NCBI GenBank assembly: GCA_018820395.1
Contig: JAHJOG010000022.1
Location: 1 to 33,169 of the forward strand
Source: Gammaproteobacteria bacterium
GTDB lineage: Bacteria; Pseudomonadota; Gammaproteobacteria; Burkholderiales; Burkholderiaceae_C
Direction of reading: 5' to 3'
DNA length: 33,169 nt
Each line of letters opens with the position of its first letter. The stretch's first letter is position 1. The notes below the pieces were generated by a model. The model made no database searches. It was not told the DNA's origin and saw only the letters and a list, made by a program, of their open reading frames with translations. Positions 17,968 to 24,516 of the stretch are shown piece after piece. Position numbers and translations under genes: made by a program.

Positions 17968-18873
17968 TTGAAGTTCTCGGTTTTTCAGGTCAGTCGCAAG
18001 GGCGGTCGTCTCAAGAACGAAGACCGCATGGGCTATTGCTACACGCGCGAGTCCGGCCTTTTCGTGCTGGCCGATGGCATGGGCGGGCATCCCGAAGGCG
18101 AGGTCGCCGCGCAACTGGCGCTGCAAAGCATTGCCGCGCTCTATCAGCGCGAGGCCCGGCCGGTGGTGAAGGACACCAAGGCCTTCCTCACCGCGTCGCT
18201 GATGGCCGCGCATCAGCAGATCATGCGCTACGCCGGCAACAAGGGCATGCTCGATACGCCGCGCACCACGGTCGTGGCGGCCGTCATCCAGGGCAACTCG
18301 GCCAGTTGGATCCACTGCGGCGATTCGCGTCTTTACGTGGTTCGCGACGGCGCGCTGCTGACCCGCACACGAGACCATTCGCATGCCGAACGCCCGCGCG
18401 CCAATGCCGGCCCCGAGCCGGTCAACCGCAACCTGCTGCTAACCTGTCTCGGCTCGCCCACCACACCGCTGTTCGACGTGTCGACGCCGCTCCACCTGCA
18501 GACCGGCGACCGCATCATGCTGTGCTCCGATGGCCTGTGGGGCGTGCTGGACGACCGGCTCATCGTGCAAACCCTGTCGTCGGGCAAGCCTGTGTCCGAG
18601 GCGGCTCCCGACCTGGCCGAAATGGCGCTGCGCAACGGTGGCACGCACAGCGACAACGTCACCCTGATCGCGCTCGAATGGGAAACGCCCGACGAGCCGG
18701 GCCAGAAACGCGGCGTATCGACCGACAGCATCAGCGACGGCGTGTTCGCCTCGACGATCCAGGCGGGCATGCCGTCAGACAGCGAACTCGACGACCTCGA
18801 CGACGACGCCATCGAGCGATCGATCGCCGAAATCAACGAAGCCATCCGACGCTCGGCCGAGCGCAAACTCTGA
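17968..18873 (+). CDS. PP2C-family protein phosphatase
   Basis: A 301-residue metal-dependent Ser/Thr phosphatase. The metal-binding residues are in KNEDRMGYC (Glu18-Asp19), [12 protein letters not shown] (Asp36), [12 protein letters not shown] and [11 protein letters not shown]. An acidic C-terminal extension follows the domain ([14 protein letters not shown]). The only reasonable start is the TTG at 17968, giving [13 protein letters not shown]; no ATG lies ahead of the conserved ED motif. It lies between the kinase gene and rph and presumably reverses phosphorylation by the kinase; the substrates are unknown. Confidence 0.92.
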   Translation: MKFSVFQVSRKGGRLKNEDRMGYCYTRESGLFVLADGMGGHPEGEVAAQLALQSIAALYQREARPVVKDTKAFLTASLMAAHQQIMRYAGNKGMLDTPRTTVVAAVIQGNSASWIHCGDSRLYVVRDGALLTRTRDHSHAERPRANAGPEPVNRNLLLTCLGSPTTPLFDVSTPLHLQTGDRIMLCSDGLWGVLDDRLIVQTLSSGKPVSEAAPDLAEMALRNGGTHSDNVTLIALEWETPDEPGQKRGVSTDSISDGVFASTIQAGMPSDSELDDLDDDAIERSIAEINEAIRRSAERKL

Positions 18874-18895
18874 GCTTCATCACCGACATCAAGAC

Positions 18896-19624
18896 ATGGC
18901 GAATTTTCAAAGAAGCGGGGCGCGTGCCGCCGATCAATTGCGCCCCGTGCGCATCACCCGCGGTTTCACGATCCACGCCGAAGGCTCGGTGCTGATCGAA
19001 TTCGGTCAGACGCGCGTGCTGTGCACCGCGTCGGTCGAAGACAAGGTGCCGCCGCACAAGCGCGGCAGCGGCGAAGGCTGGGTCACCGCCGAATACGGCA
19101 TGCTCCCGCGCGCTACCCACACTCGCGGCGACCGCGAAGCCGCGCGAGGCAAGCAGAGCGGCCGCACTCAGGAAATCCAGCGCCTCATCGGTCGTTCGAT
19201 GCGCGCCGTGTTCGACCTCGTGGCGCTGGGCGAACGCACCATCCATCTCGACTGCGACGTGCTCCAGGCCGACGGCGGCACACGCACCGCGGCCATCACC
19301 GGGGCTTTCGTCGCCGCGCAGGATGCCGTCAACGGTTTGCTCGCGGCCGGCAAGATCACAGCGTCGCCGATCCGCAGCCACGTGGCCGCCATTTCGGTCG
19401 GCATCGTGCAGGGTGTACCGCTGCTCGACCTCGAATACATCGAGGATTCCGCCTGCGACACCGACATGAACGTCGTCATGACCGGAGTCGGCCATTTCGT
19501 CGAAGTGCAGGGCACGGCGGAAGGCGCCGCTTTCTCGCGCGACGAAATGAACGCTCTGCTGGCCCTGGCCGAAAAAGGCATCGCCGAGCTGGTCGTGCTG
19601 CAGACCGAGGCGCTCGCGCTCTGA
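18896..19624 (+). CDS. rph: Ribonuclease PH
   Basis: Phosphorolytic 3'-5' exoribonuclease that trims tRNA 3' ends. The 242-residue protein begins [20 protein letters not shown]. It carries the typical blocks [50 protein letters not shown] and [19 protein letters not shown], and ends with [11 protein letters not shown]. Length is normal and there is no truncation (unlike E. coli K-12). It lies 22 bp after the phosphatase gene and 34 bp before rdgB. The rph-rdgB-hemW order is common in betaproteobacteria. Confidence 0.96.
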   Translation: MANFQRSGARAADQLRPVRITRGFTIHAEGSVLIEFGQTRVLCTASVEDKVPPHKRGSGEGWVTAEYGMLPRATHTRGDREAARGKQSGRTQEIQRLIGRSMRAVFDLVALGERTIHLDCDVLQADGGTRTAAITGAFVAAQDAVNGLLAAGKITASPIRSHVAAISVGIVQGVPLLDLEYIEDSACDTDMNVVMTGVGHFVEVQGTAEGAAFSRDEMNALLALAEKGIAELVVLQTEALAL

Positions 19625-19658
19625 CCCCTTCGAGTCCGCCCGGGCGCCGTGGTGATCG

Positions 19659-20258
19659 ATGAAACTGGTTCTCGCATCCAACAACCCCGGCAAGCTCGCT
19701 GAGCTGCAGCAACTCTTCGCGCCGCTCGGCTATGCACTGGTGCGTCAATCGGAGCTCGGCGTTGGCGAGGCCGAGGAGCCCTTCCGCACCTTCGTCGAAA
19801 ACGCCCTTGCCAAGGCGCGCCATGTGTCGGCCGCCATCGGGCTGCCCGCCATGGGCGACGATGCCGGCCTGTGCGTCGACGCCTTCAACGGCCTGCCCGG
19901 CGTCGACACCGCGTTCTATGCCATGCAGTTCGGCTACGAAAAGGGCGACGCCAACAACGTGCGCGCGCTGCTCGAACAAATGGCCGGCATCGACCAGCGC
20001 CGCGCCGCGCTCGTCAGCACGCTCGTGGCCGTGCGCAGCGCCGAAGACCCCGAGCCCCTGATCGCCAGCGGCCGCGTCGTCGGCGAGATCACGCGGCAAC
20101 CCATCGGCGACAACGGCTTCGGCTTCGACCCCGTCATGTGGCTCCCCGAGTTCGGCAAGACCTTCGCGCAGCTCACACCTGAGGTCAAGAACGCCCACAG
20201 CCATCGTGGCAAGGCCGCACGCGCCATGCTCGAACTCATGCGCGAACGCTGGTTGTGA
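19659..20258 (+). CDS. rdgB: dITP/XTP pyrophosphatase (non-canonical purine NTP hydrolase)
   Basis: Hydrolyses dITP, ITP and XTP to monophosphates and keeps deaminated purines out of DNA and RNA. The 199-residue protein starts MKLVLASNNPGKLAELQQLF and shows FVENALAKARH, MGDDAGLCVDAFNGLPGV and the substrate loop GDNGFGFDPV, ending with the family SHRGKAARAM. Its stop codon overlaps the hemW GTG start (GTGA), so the two are translationally coupled. Confidence 0.96.
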   Translation: MKLVLASNNPGKLAELQQLFAPLGYALVRQSELGVGEAEEPFRTFVENALAKARHVSAAIGLPAMGDDAGLCVDAFNGLPGVDTAFYAMQFGYEKGDANNVRALLEQMAGIDQRRAALVSTLVAVRSAEDPEPLIASGRVVGEITRQPIGDNGFGFDPVMWLPEFGKTFAQLTPEVKNAHSHRGKAARAMLELMRERWL

Positions 20259-21502
20259 GCGGCGTCATCCCCATCGCCGCAGACGCCGCCACGCCGGCTG
20301 CGGCGGCCAACGACGTGCTGCACCTGATGCGGCCCGGGCCCCTGCAGCTGTCGGCGCTGCCTCCGCTTTCGCTGTACGTCCATCTGCCTTGGTGTCTGCG
20401 CAAGTGCCCGTACTGCGACTTCAATTCGCACGAGTGGCGGGACGCCGGCAGCGAGTTGCCCGAAGCCGCGTACCTGGACGCCGTGGTGGCCGATCTCGAC
20501 GCGGCCCTGCCGCTGATCTGGGGCCGCACCGTCCACACCATCTTCATCGGCGGCGGCACACCCAGCCTGTTTGCGCCGGCTTCCATCGACCGGCTCATCG
20601 GCGACCTGCGCGCCCGGCTCAAGCTCGCGCCCGGCTGCGAGATCACGCTGGAGGCCAACCCCGGCACCTTCGAGCGCGATCGCTTTCGCGCCTATCGTGC
20701 GGCCGGCGTCACGCGCCTGTCGCTCGGCGTGCAGAGCTTCAACGACGCGCATCTGCAGGCACTCGGCCGCGTGCACGACCGCGCCCAAGCCATCGCGGCC
20801 GCCGAAGAAGCCGCGCAAGCCTTCGACACCTTCAACCTCGACCTCATGTACGCGCTGCCGGGCCAGACGATCGAAGCGCTCGACGCCGACCTCGACCAGG
20901 CACTGGCACTCGCGTCGCCGCATCTGTCGGTGTATCACCTCACCATCGAGCCCAACACCTGGTTCGCCAAGTTCCCGCCCAGCGTGCCCGACGACGATCA
21001 GGCCTATGCCATGCTCGACCGCATCACCGAACGCACGGCGCTCGTGGGCCTCGAGCGCTACGAAGTCTCGGCCTACGCCAAGCCCGAGCATCGCTGCGCC
21101 CACAACCTCAACTATTGGGAATTCGGCGACTACCTCGGCATTGGCGCCGGCGCGCACAGCAAGCTCAGCTTTGCGCACCGCGTCGTGCGGCAGGTGCGCT
21201 TTCGCGAACCGCGGCTCTACATGCAGAACGCTTCGGCGGGCCATGCCGTCGCGCAGAGCGACGAGGTTGCGCTGGCCGACCTGCCATTCGAATTCATGCT
21301 CAACGCACTGCGCCTTCGTGAGGGCTTCACCATCGCGCAGTTCAGCGAGAGATGCGGCTTGTCCGTGACCGCCATCCAGGCCAGCCTCGAAGAAGCCGAA
21401 CGCAAGGGCCTGATCCAGCGCGACCTGGCCCGCGTCTGGCCGACGGAACGTGGGCTGGATTTCTTGAGCGATCTGCAGGCCATCTTTCTGGCGGACGGCT
21501 GA
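20255..21502 (+). CDS. hemW: HemW, radical SAM heme chaperone
   Basis: A 415-residue radical SAM protein related to HemN. The cluster motif is WCLRKCPYCDFNSHEW, i.e. C-X3-C-X2-C followed by Phe, which is the HemW type and not HemN (which has another Cys). HemW binds heme and delivers it to target proteins; it is not an oxygen-independent coproporphyrinogen oxidase despite older names. Other visible blocks are IGGGTPSLF, LSLGVQSFND, FNLDLMYALPGQT and GAGAHSK. The GTG start at 20255 overlaps the rdgB stop. About 40 residues precede the conserved LSLYVHLPWC, slightly long, so a later start is possible. It is the last gene of the series before tRNA-Ser. Confidence 0.93.
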   Translation: MSGVIPIAADAATPAAAANDVLHLMRPGPLQLSALPPLSLYVHLPWCLRKCPYCDFNSHEWRDAGSELPEAAYLDAVVADLDAALPLIWGRTVHTIFIGGGTPSLFAPASIDRLIGDLRARLKLAPGCEITLEANPGTFERDRFRAYRAAGVTRLSLGVQSFNDAHLQALGRVHDRAQAIAAAEEAAQAFDTFNLDLMYALPGQTIEALDADLDQALALASPHLSVYHLTIEPNTWFAKFPPSVPDDDQAYAMLDRITERTALVGLERYEVSAYAKPEHRCAHNLNYWEFGDYLGIGAGAHSKLSFAHRVVRQVRFREPRLYMQNASAGHAVAQSDEVALADLPFEFMLNALRLREGFTIAQFSERCGLSVTAIQASLEEAERKGLIQRDLARVWPTERGLDFLSDLQAIFLADG

Positions 21503-21549
21503 GTGCGCGCTGCGCTCGCGGCGGCCGCCTCACGCTGCCGCGGTGAGCA

Positions 21550-21577
21550 ATGACGCGGTGCATGCTGCGACTAAAAT
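21550..21577 (+). promoter_or_regulatory. Putative tRNA-Ser promoter
   Basis: ATGACG at 21550-21555 (4 of 6 to the -35 consensus) and TAAAAT at 21572-21577 with 16-bp spacing lie in the hemW-tRNA gap. Transcription would begin near 21585, giving a leader of about 25 nt. Confidence 0.5.
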
Positions 21578-21584
21578 CGGCGCC

Positions 21585-21605
21585 TCTCGTCTCCTAGTGA
21601 CGAGA
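21585..21605 (+). other. Hairpin in the pre-tRNA-Ser leader
   Basis: TCTCGTC and GACGAGA form a perfect 7-bp stem with a 7-nt loop, ending 4 nt before the mature tRNA 5' end. It may be a leader structure for processing; it lacks a T-run and is not a terminator. Confidence 0.5.
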
Positions 21606-21609
21606 CCCC

Positions 21610-21694
21610 GGAGAGTTGGGTGAGTGGTTTAAACCAGCAGTCTTGAAAACTGCCGACGTGAAAGCGTCCGTGAGTTCGAATCTCACACTCTCCG
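21610..21694 (+). tRNA. tRNA-Ser (UGA), no encoded CCA
   Basis: A class II tRNA with a long variable arm. Acceptor GGAGAGT pairs with ACTCTCC, the anticodon stem is GCAGT/ACTGC with loop CTTGAAA (anticodon UGA), a variable arm lies around GACGTGAAAGCGTC, and the T arm is GTGAG-TTCGAAT-CTCAC. The discriminator is G at 21694. The next bases are CCG and not CCA, unlike the other two tRNAs in this window, so the CCA must be added by the nucleotidyltransferase. The 3' end is the integration site of the element that follows; the original CCA appears to lie at 23937-23939. Confidence 0.93.
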
Positions 21695-21696
21695 CC
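21684..21696 (+). repeat. attL: left copy of the 13-bp attachment repeat
   Basis: CACACTCTCCGCC covers the last part of the T stem, the 3' acceptor strand, the discriminator and CC of tRNA-Ser. An identical copy is at 23926-23938. P4-type integrases typically recombine at tRNA 3' ends like this. Confidence 0.8.
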
Positions 21697-21734
21697 GGAA
21701 CGGGGTTTTTTGAAGTCCGTTGCCGTCCGAAAAA

Positions 21735-21754
21735 CTCCTCTTCTCCGAGGAGAA
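21735..21754. promoter_or_regulatory. Dyad upstream of the integrase fragment
   Basis: TTCTCC (21741-21746) and GGAGAA (21749-21754) are inverted around a 2-nt centre; alternatively CTCCTC (21735-21740) pairs with GAGGAG (21747-21752) as a hairpin. It lies about 90 bp before the integrase start and could be an operator or an arm-type site. There is no further support. Confidence 0.35.
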
Positions 21755-21841
21755 TCCCCACAAAGATGGTCCGAGATCGTCCGGTAACATCTGGCATAGT
21801 CGCATAGCTTTTGGCGGCATGGATGATGGAAAAGGACAAAG

Positions 21842-22123
21842 ATGCCCAAGAAGGCCATCGAGCTCGGACCTCTGCTCGTGAGTCGCCTCGTCAAGCCCGG
21901 CGCTCACGCCGTCGGCGGCGTGGCGGGTCTGCAGCCGAAGAACAGCGAGAGCGGCGCGCGCTCCTGGGTGCTTAGGACAATGGTGGCCGGCAAGCACAGG
22001 GACATGGGCCTTGGTGGCTATCCCGACGTGACGCTCGCACAGGCGGCCAAGCAGAGGGCCCGACTCAAGCGTCACGCTCGATGCAGTTCAGCTCGTTGCT
22101 GTCGGTATCGGCGAGATGGCTGA
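21842..22123 (+). pseudogene. P4-type tyrosine recombinase, N-terminal fragment only
   Basis: The frame opens with MPKKAIELGPLLVSRLVKPG, then HAVGGVAGL, GARSWVLR and GLGGYPDVTLAQAAKQRARL. These are the signatures of the N-terminal arm-DNA-binding domain (DUF4102 type) of P4-like integrases. Similarity ends near residue 78 (about 22075); the last 15 codons up to the stop at 22121 read Cys/Arg-rich non-family sequence. Full-length members are about 400 aa, so the core-binding and catalytic domains with the R-H-R-Y residues are gone. The purine run GGAAAAGGAC sits just before the ATG, so the fragment may still be translated. It lies next to tRNA-Ser and marks it as the attachment site. Confidence 0.85.
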
Positions 22124-22212
22124 CGCGGCAAGCGGCGCCGGCGTGCTCGGCGGTCACGATCGATGGAATCACGGCCCGAGCTTCGCTGACGTCGCTTGTG
22201 CGGAGGCGACCC

Positions 22213-22449
22213 ATGACTAAGGTCGTCACCAACTCACGTTTGGCTGCGCTGCGGCTGAAGCTGGACTTCATCCGCATGGACCCGCTCGGCCCGATTCAAA
22301 TGGCCGCCCAAGAGCTGCTTCAGAAAGAGAAGAAAGATCCCGAGGACCTGCTTGCCAGCGCGAAGCTCTACCGGGCGATCGACGACCTAGAGACGGCCAG
22401 GGATGGCCTCGCGCAGGTCGCTGCTGAGCTGCGGCAGATGACGGGATAG
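22213..22449 (+). CDS. Unknown 78-aa protein in the element
   Basis: Not recognised. The protein starts MTKVVTNSRLAALRLKLDF and is mostly helical and charged (QEKKDPEDLL-like segments, LYRAIDDLETARDGLAQVAAEL). No Cys pair, signal peptide or membrane segment is present. The frame is open 44 codons further upstream, but GGAGG at 22202-22206 with 6-nt spacing clearly points to the ATG at 22213. It lies between the integrase remnant and the 65-aa ORF/protease pair, on the same strand, 17 bp before the 65-aa ORF. It could be an accessory protein of that module, or a leftover of the original island. Confidence 0.55.
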   Translation: MTKVVTNSRLAALRLKLDFIRMDPLGPIQMAAQELLQKEKKDPEDLLASAKLYRAIDDLETARDGLAQVAAELRQMTG

Positions 22450-22466
22450 GGGACGCGGTTCGCGGA

Positions 22467-22664
22467 GTGAGCGAGGTCAAGCGCCACGACACTGGGGCCA
22501 GGGCCTGTGCAACCTCGGAACGGGTGATATTTCACGATCTCAGCAAACGCGTCCACTGGCTGTTGACTGGCGAAGGCTATATTCGCCGCGAGAGAGGAGA
22601 AGTGGTGAAGATTTTGCCGTCGGTCGACGATGCAGTCTTCATCGCGGAGCGAACTTTCGAATGA
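22467..22664 (+). CDS. Unknown 65-aa protein overlapping the protease gene
   Basis: Not recognised. Starting at GTG 22467 it reads MSEVKRHDTGARACATSER, then VIFHDLSKRVHWLLTGEGY, with a charged remainder ending VFIAERTFE. The stop codon overlaps the protease ATG as ATGA, the typical sign of translational coupling and shared function. No ATG start is available and no strong Shine-Dalgarno sequence precedes the GTG, so the true start could be an internal GTG (for example at the VIFHD segment), giving a protein of about 46 aa. A small partner or regulator of the protease is my inference. Confidence 0.5.
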   Translation: MSEVKRHDTGARACATSERVIFHDLSKRVHWLLTGEGYIRRERGEVVKILPSVDDAVFIAERTFE

Positions 22665-23656
22665 ACATCAAAGACGCGATCGCAGCATTTAAGGCGGAAG
22701 GAACCGACGTATACGGATACGCCGGACCGATTGAGAAGCCTGGCTACGAACTGATTTGCGACCTGCTAGAAGGGAATTCGGGAAAGCGACGCGAGAAGGC
22801 GCTGCTGTACCTTTGCACGGGCGGCGGCAACCCGAACGCTGGGTACAGGATCGCTAGAGCCTTCATTCATCACTATGGAGCGGAGAACTTTAGGGTCGCG
22901 ATCCCCGCTGAATGCAAGAGCGCGGGGACTTTGATATCGATCGGTGCGTCAGCTCTCGTCTTCTTCGACAAGGGGGAGCTTGGGCCGTTGGACGTGCAGT
23001 TTCAAAAACAGGACGAGATCTTTCAACAAAGCTCCGGCCTAGACATCGTCCGCGGCATGACGTATCTCCAAAGCGACGCGTTGGACACGTTCAACAAGTA
23101 CCTCATGGAAATCAACGGCGGTAGCGGGCTGAGCACGAAGGTGGCATCCGAGATCGCCAGCAAGTTGGTGATGGGTATTTATGAGCCGATGTATGCTCAA
23201 ATCGACCCGATTCGTCTTGGAGAGATGAACGCAGCCCTCCAAATCGCGCACGAATATGGAACAAGGCTCAACGAGAAGTCGAAAAATTTGAAGCTTGGCG
23301 CCCTTAGCAAGTTGATCAACTCATATCCGACACACGGATTCGTCATTGATCGCGCCGAGGCCCGAAGCCTGTTTCAGAACGTCGTCGCTCCGTCTGAGCA
23401 TGAGCAATCGCTTGCGCACGCCGTGTTGTTCTGGTGGAATAAGGGGCAGCGGACAACGCCCCATGCGGTGGATCTGGTCGAATTTATTGAAGAACTGTTC
23501 CCTTCCAAGGATCAACCAAATGAAGCACCCGACGGCACATCTACCGAACAAGCTTCCGAGCCCGCCGCCGCAGAAGGCGGAGCTGCCGCAGGCGAGCCTG
23601 CGGAGGGCATTGGACCAGAGCAATCAGCTGACCCAGGCGAGCAGAGAAATCCGTAG
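22661..23656 (+). CDS. Clp-fold serine protease, SDH (SppA-like) family
   Basis: A 331-residue soluble protein related to the SDH proteinase (SDH_sah) branch of the ClpP/crotonase superfamily. The oxyanion region is YLCTGGGNPNAGYRIARAF (GGG at 54-56). The nucleophile segment is AECKSAGTLISIGAS with Ser87, followed by ELGPLDVQ, the family's conserved turn. No signal peptide or membrane helix is present, so it acts in the cytoplasm. From about residue 285 the sequence becomes a Pro/Glu/Ala/Gly-rich tail ending EQRNP, which looks disordered. Base composition is visibly lower in G+C than the surroundings. The gene overlaps the 65-aa ORF by 4 bp and is followed by an intrinsic terminator. The substrate is unknown; a stress or defence role is only a hypothesis. 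Confidence 0.8.
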   Translation: MNIKDAIAAFKAEGTDVYGYAGPIEKPGYELICDLLEGNSGKRREKALLYLCTGGGNPNAGYRIARAFIHHYGAENFRVAIPAECKSAGTLISIGASALVFFDKGELGPLDVQFQKQDEIFQQSSGLDIVRGMTYLQSDALDTFNKYLMEINGGSGLSTKVASEIASKLVMGIYEPMYAQIDPIRLGEMNAALQIAHEYGTRLNEKSKNLKLGALSKLINSYPTHGFVIDRAEARSLFQNVVAPSEHEQSLAHAVLFWWNKGQRTTPHAVDLVEFIEELFPSKDQPNEAPDGTSTEQASEPAAAEGGAAAGEPAEGIGPEQSADPGEQRNP

Positions 23657-23705
23657 CCAGATGCGTGGAAGACAAGCTGCCTGAACAGGCAACCAACGAA
23701 GACCG

Positions 23706-23730
23706 GCCCGCTTAGAGCGGGCTTTTTCTT
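23706..23730 (+). terminator. Intrinsic terminator after the protease gene
   Basis: GCCCGC and GCGGGC form a perfect 6-bp stem with loop TTAGA, followed by TTTTTCTT. It lies 49 bp after the protease stop and should end the element's transcript. Confidence 0.85.
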
Positions 23731-23815
23731 GCCTACTGGACTGGAGGGCTTTCATTGCGGGGCAGCCGATCGGCGGGCGTCTTCGACGCCGAACAGTTGA
23801 TCGATTCCGCCTTGT

Positions 23816-23856
23816 CTAGTGCTGCGGGCTCGCGGGCGCCACTAGCGGGCTTTTTT
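23816..23856 (+). terminator. Second terminator-like structure
   Basis: CTAGTG (23816-23821) and CACTAG (23840-23845) are complementary around an 18-nt G/C-rich loop. CGGGC and six T residues follow. The segment AGCGGGCTTTTT at 23844-23855 repeats the right half of the first terminator, so this may be a decayed copy. Confidence 0.4.
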
Positions 23857-23925
23857 GATGGTAGGGAAAATGGAAGAAGCTGCGGATGCTCTCGGAGCCC
23901 GCATGGAATCTAGGTAGTCGGCGGA

Positions 23926-23938
23926 CACACTCTCCGCC
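23926..23938 (+). repeat. attR: right copy of the 13-bp attachment repeat
   Basis: CACACTCTCCGCC is identical to the tRNA-Ser 3' end at 21684-21696. The next base (23939) is A, giving CCGCCA, the discriminator plus CCA expected of an intact tRNA-Ser gene. Confidence 0.8.
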
Positions 23939-23995
23939 AGCGAGCGATATCTCAGACGACGCTCCCTGTTCGCAGCCGAACTGGCCACCTCCAGA

Positions 23996-24304
23996 TCAAA
24001 GCAGCCCGCGCCTCCGCGCCGCGATCAACGCGACGGCCGCGCAGCAGACCAGATTCAGCAGCGAGATGCCGACGAAGTAGACGTCCTTCATCACCAACAC
24101 GCCGTACATGATGCCGGTGACGTGCGAGATGACCCACGAGGTCCAGGTGAGGATGGAGATGGCCTGCGCGCCGTCGGTGCTGCGCCACACCGCGGCGATC
24201 TGCGGGACGTACGTGATGACGCGCGCGGAGTTGGTCGCGAGGTAGAGCCAGGCCACGATCGACAAGAACGAGGCCGAAGAAAGCAGGTTGATGTCTGGCG
24301 CCAT
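23996..24304 (-). CDS. Small PQ-loop (SemiSWEET-like) membrane protein
   Basis: A 102-residue protein with three hydrophobic helices: around residues 9-28 (SASFLSIVAWLYLATNSA), 48-70 (LTWTSWVISHVTGIMYGVLV) and 75-97 (VYFVGISLLNLVCCAAVALI). The PQ motif is in RVITYVPQIAAVW. Single three-helix PQ-loop proteins of about 90-100 aa dimerise as SemiSWEET-type transporters; the substrate (sugar or other small molecule) is not predictable. The ATG at 24304 gives MAPDINLLSS. Composition is high-GC like the host, and the gene lies outside the element. The 212-bp gap to the end of the histidine kinase gene upstream holds no recognisable gene or clear terminator. Confidence 0.75.
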   Translation of the reverse strand: MAPDINLLSSASFLSIVAWLYLATNSARVITYVPQIAAVWRSTDGAQAISILTWTSWVISHVTGIMYGVLVMKDVYFVGISLLNLVCCAAVALIAARRRGLL

Positions 24305-24516
24305 GTCATTCGTGCAGGGCGAAGCCGGTGGGTGGGTGGCGGCGATGGCGCGTCGGGCTCATGGGAAAAGTCTCCTGGGCGAGTGGTGAGGGGTGAGGGG
24401 CCACGAAAGGCGGGCCGGCCCACTGTAGAAAAGACTGGTCCGCCAAGGAATGCCGTGTTCGCGTGTTGGCCGTTCGTCGTAGGCCGGGCGCAAGGGCTCG
24501 GCTCGAGTTCGGGCGC

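Larger units (their letters stand above)
21684..23938 (+). mobile_element. Degraded ~2.2-kb integrative element in tRNA-Ser
   Basis: The segment is bounded by a 13-bp direct repeat of the tRNA-Ser 3' end. It begins with a P4-type integrase fragment 145 bp inside the left end, in the usual position and orientation for tRNA-targeting islands. It carries two small unknown ORFs and a Clp-fold protease gene with lower G+C than the flanks (26 G+C of 60 at 23281-23340; 40 of 60 in hemW at 20641-20700). The base after the right repeat is A, so excision would restore a CCA end to tRNA-Ser. The catalytic part of the integrase is missing, so the element cannot move by itself. Confidence 0.8.
23657..23995. 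other. 339-bp region with terminators and the right element end
   Basis: No gene could be supported between the protease stop and the PQ-loop gene. The region holds an intrinsic terminator (23706-23730), a second terminator-like structure (about 23816-23856), the attR repeat (23926-23938) and then 57 bp of flank before the convergent PQ-loop stop codon. Short open frames here have no conserved features. Confidence 0.7.

Noticed and set aside
22065..22277. A 70-codon minus-strand frame between the integrase remnant and the 78-aa ORF
   Set aside because: It ends with a plausible-looking CRVSHLADTDSNELN segment, but it has no recognisable ribosome binding site, overlaps the well-supported ATG at 22213, and I could not tie it to a family. 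It might be a relic of deleted element genes.
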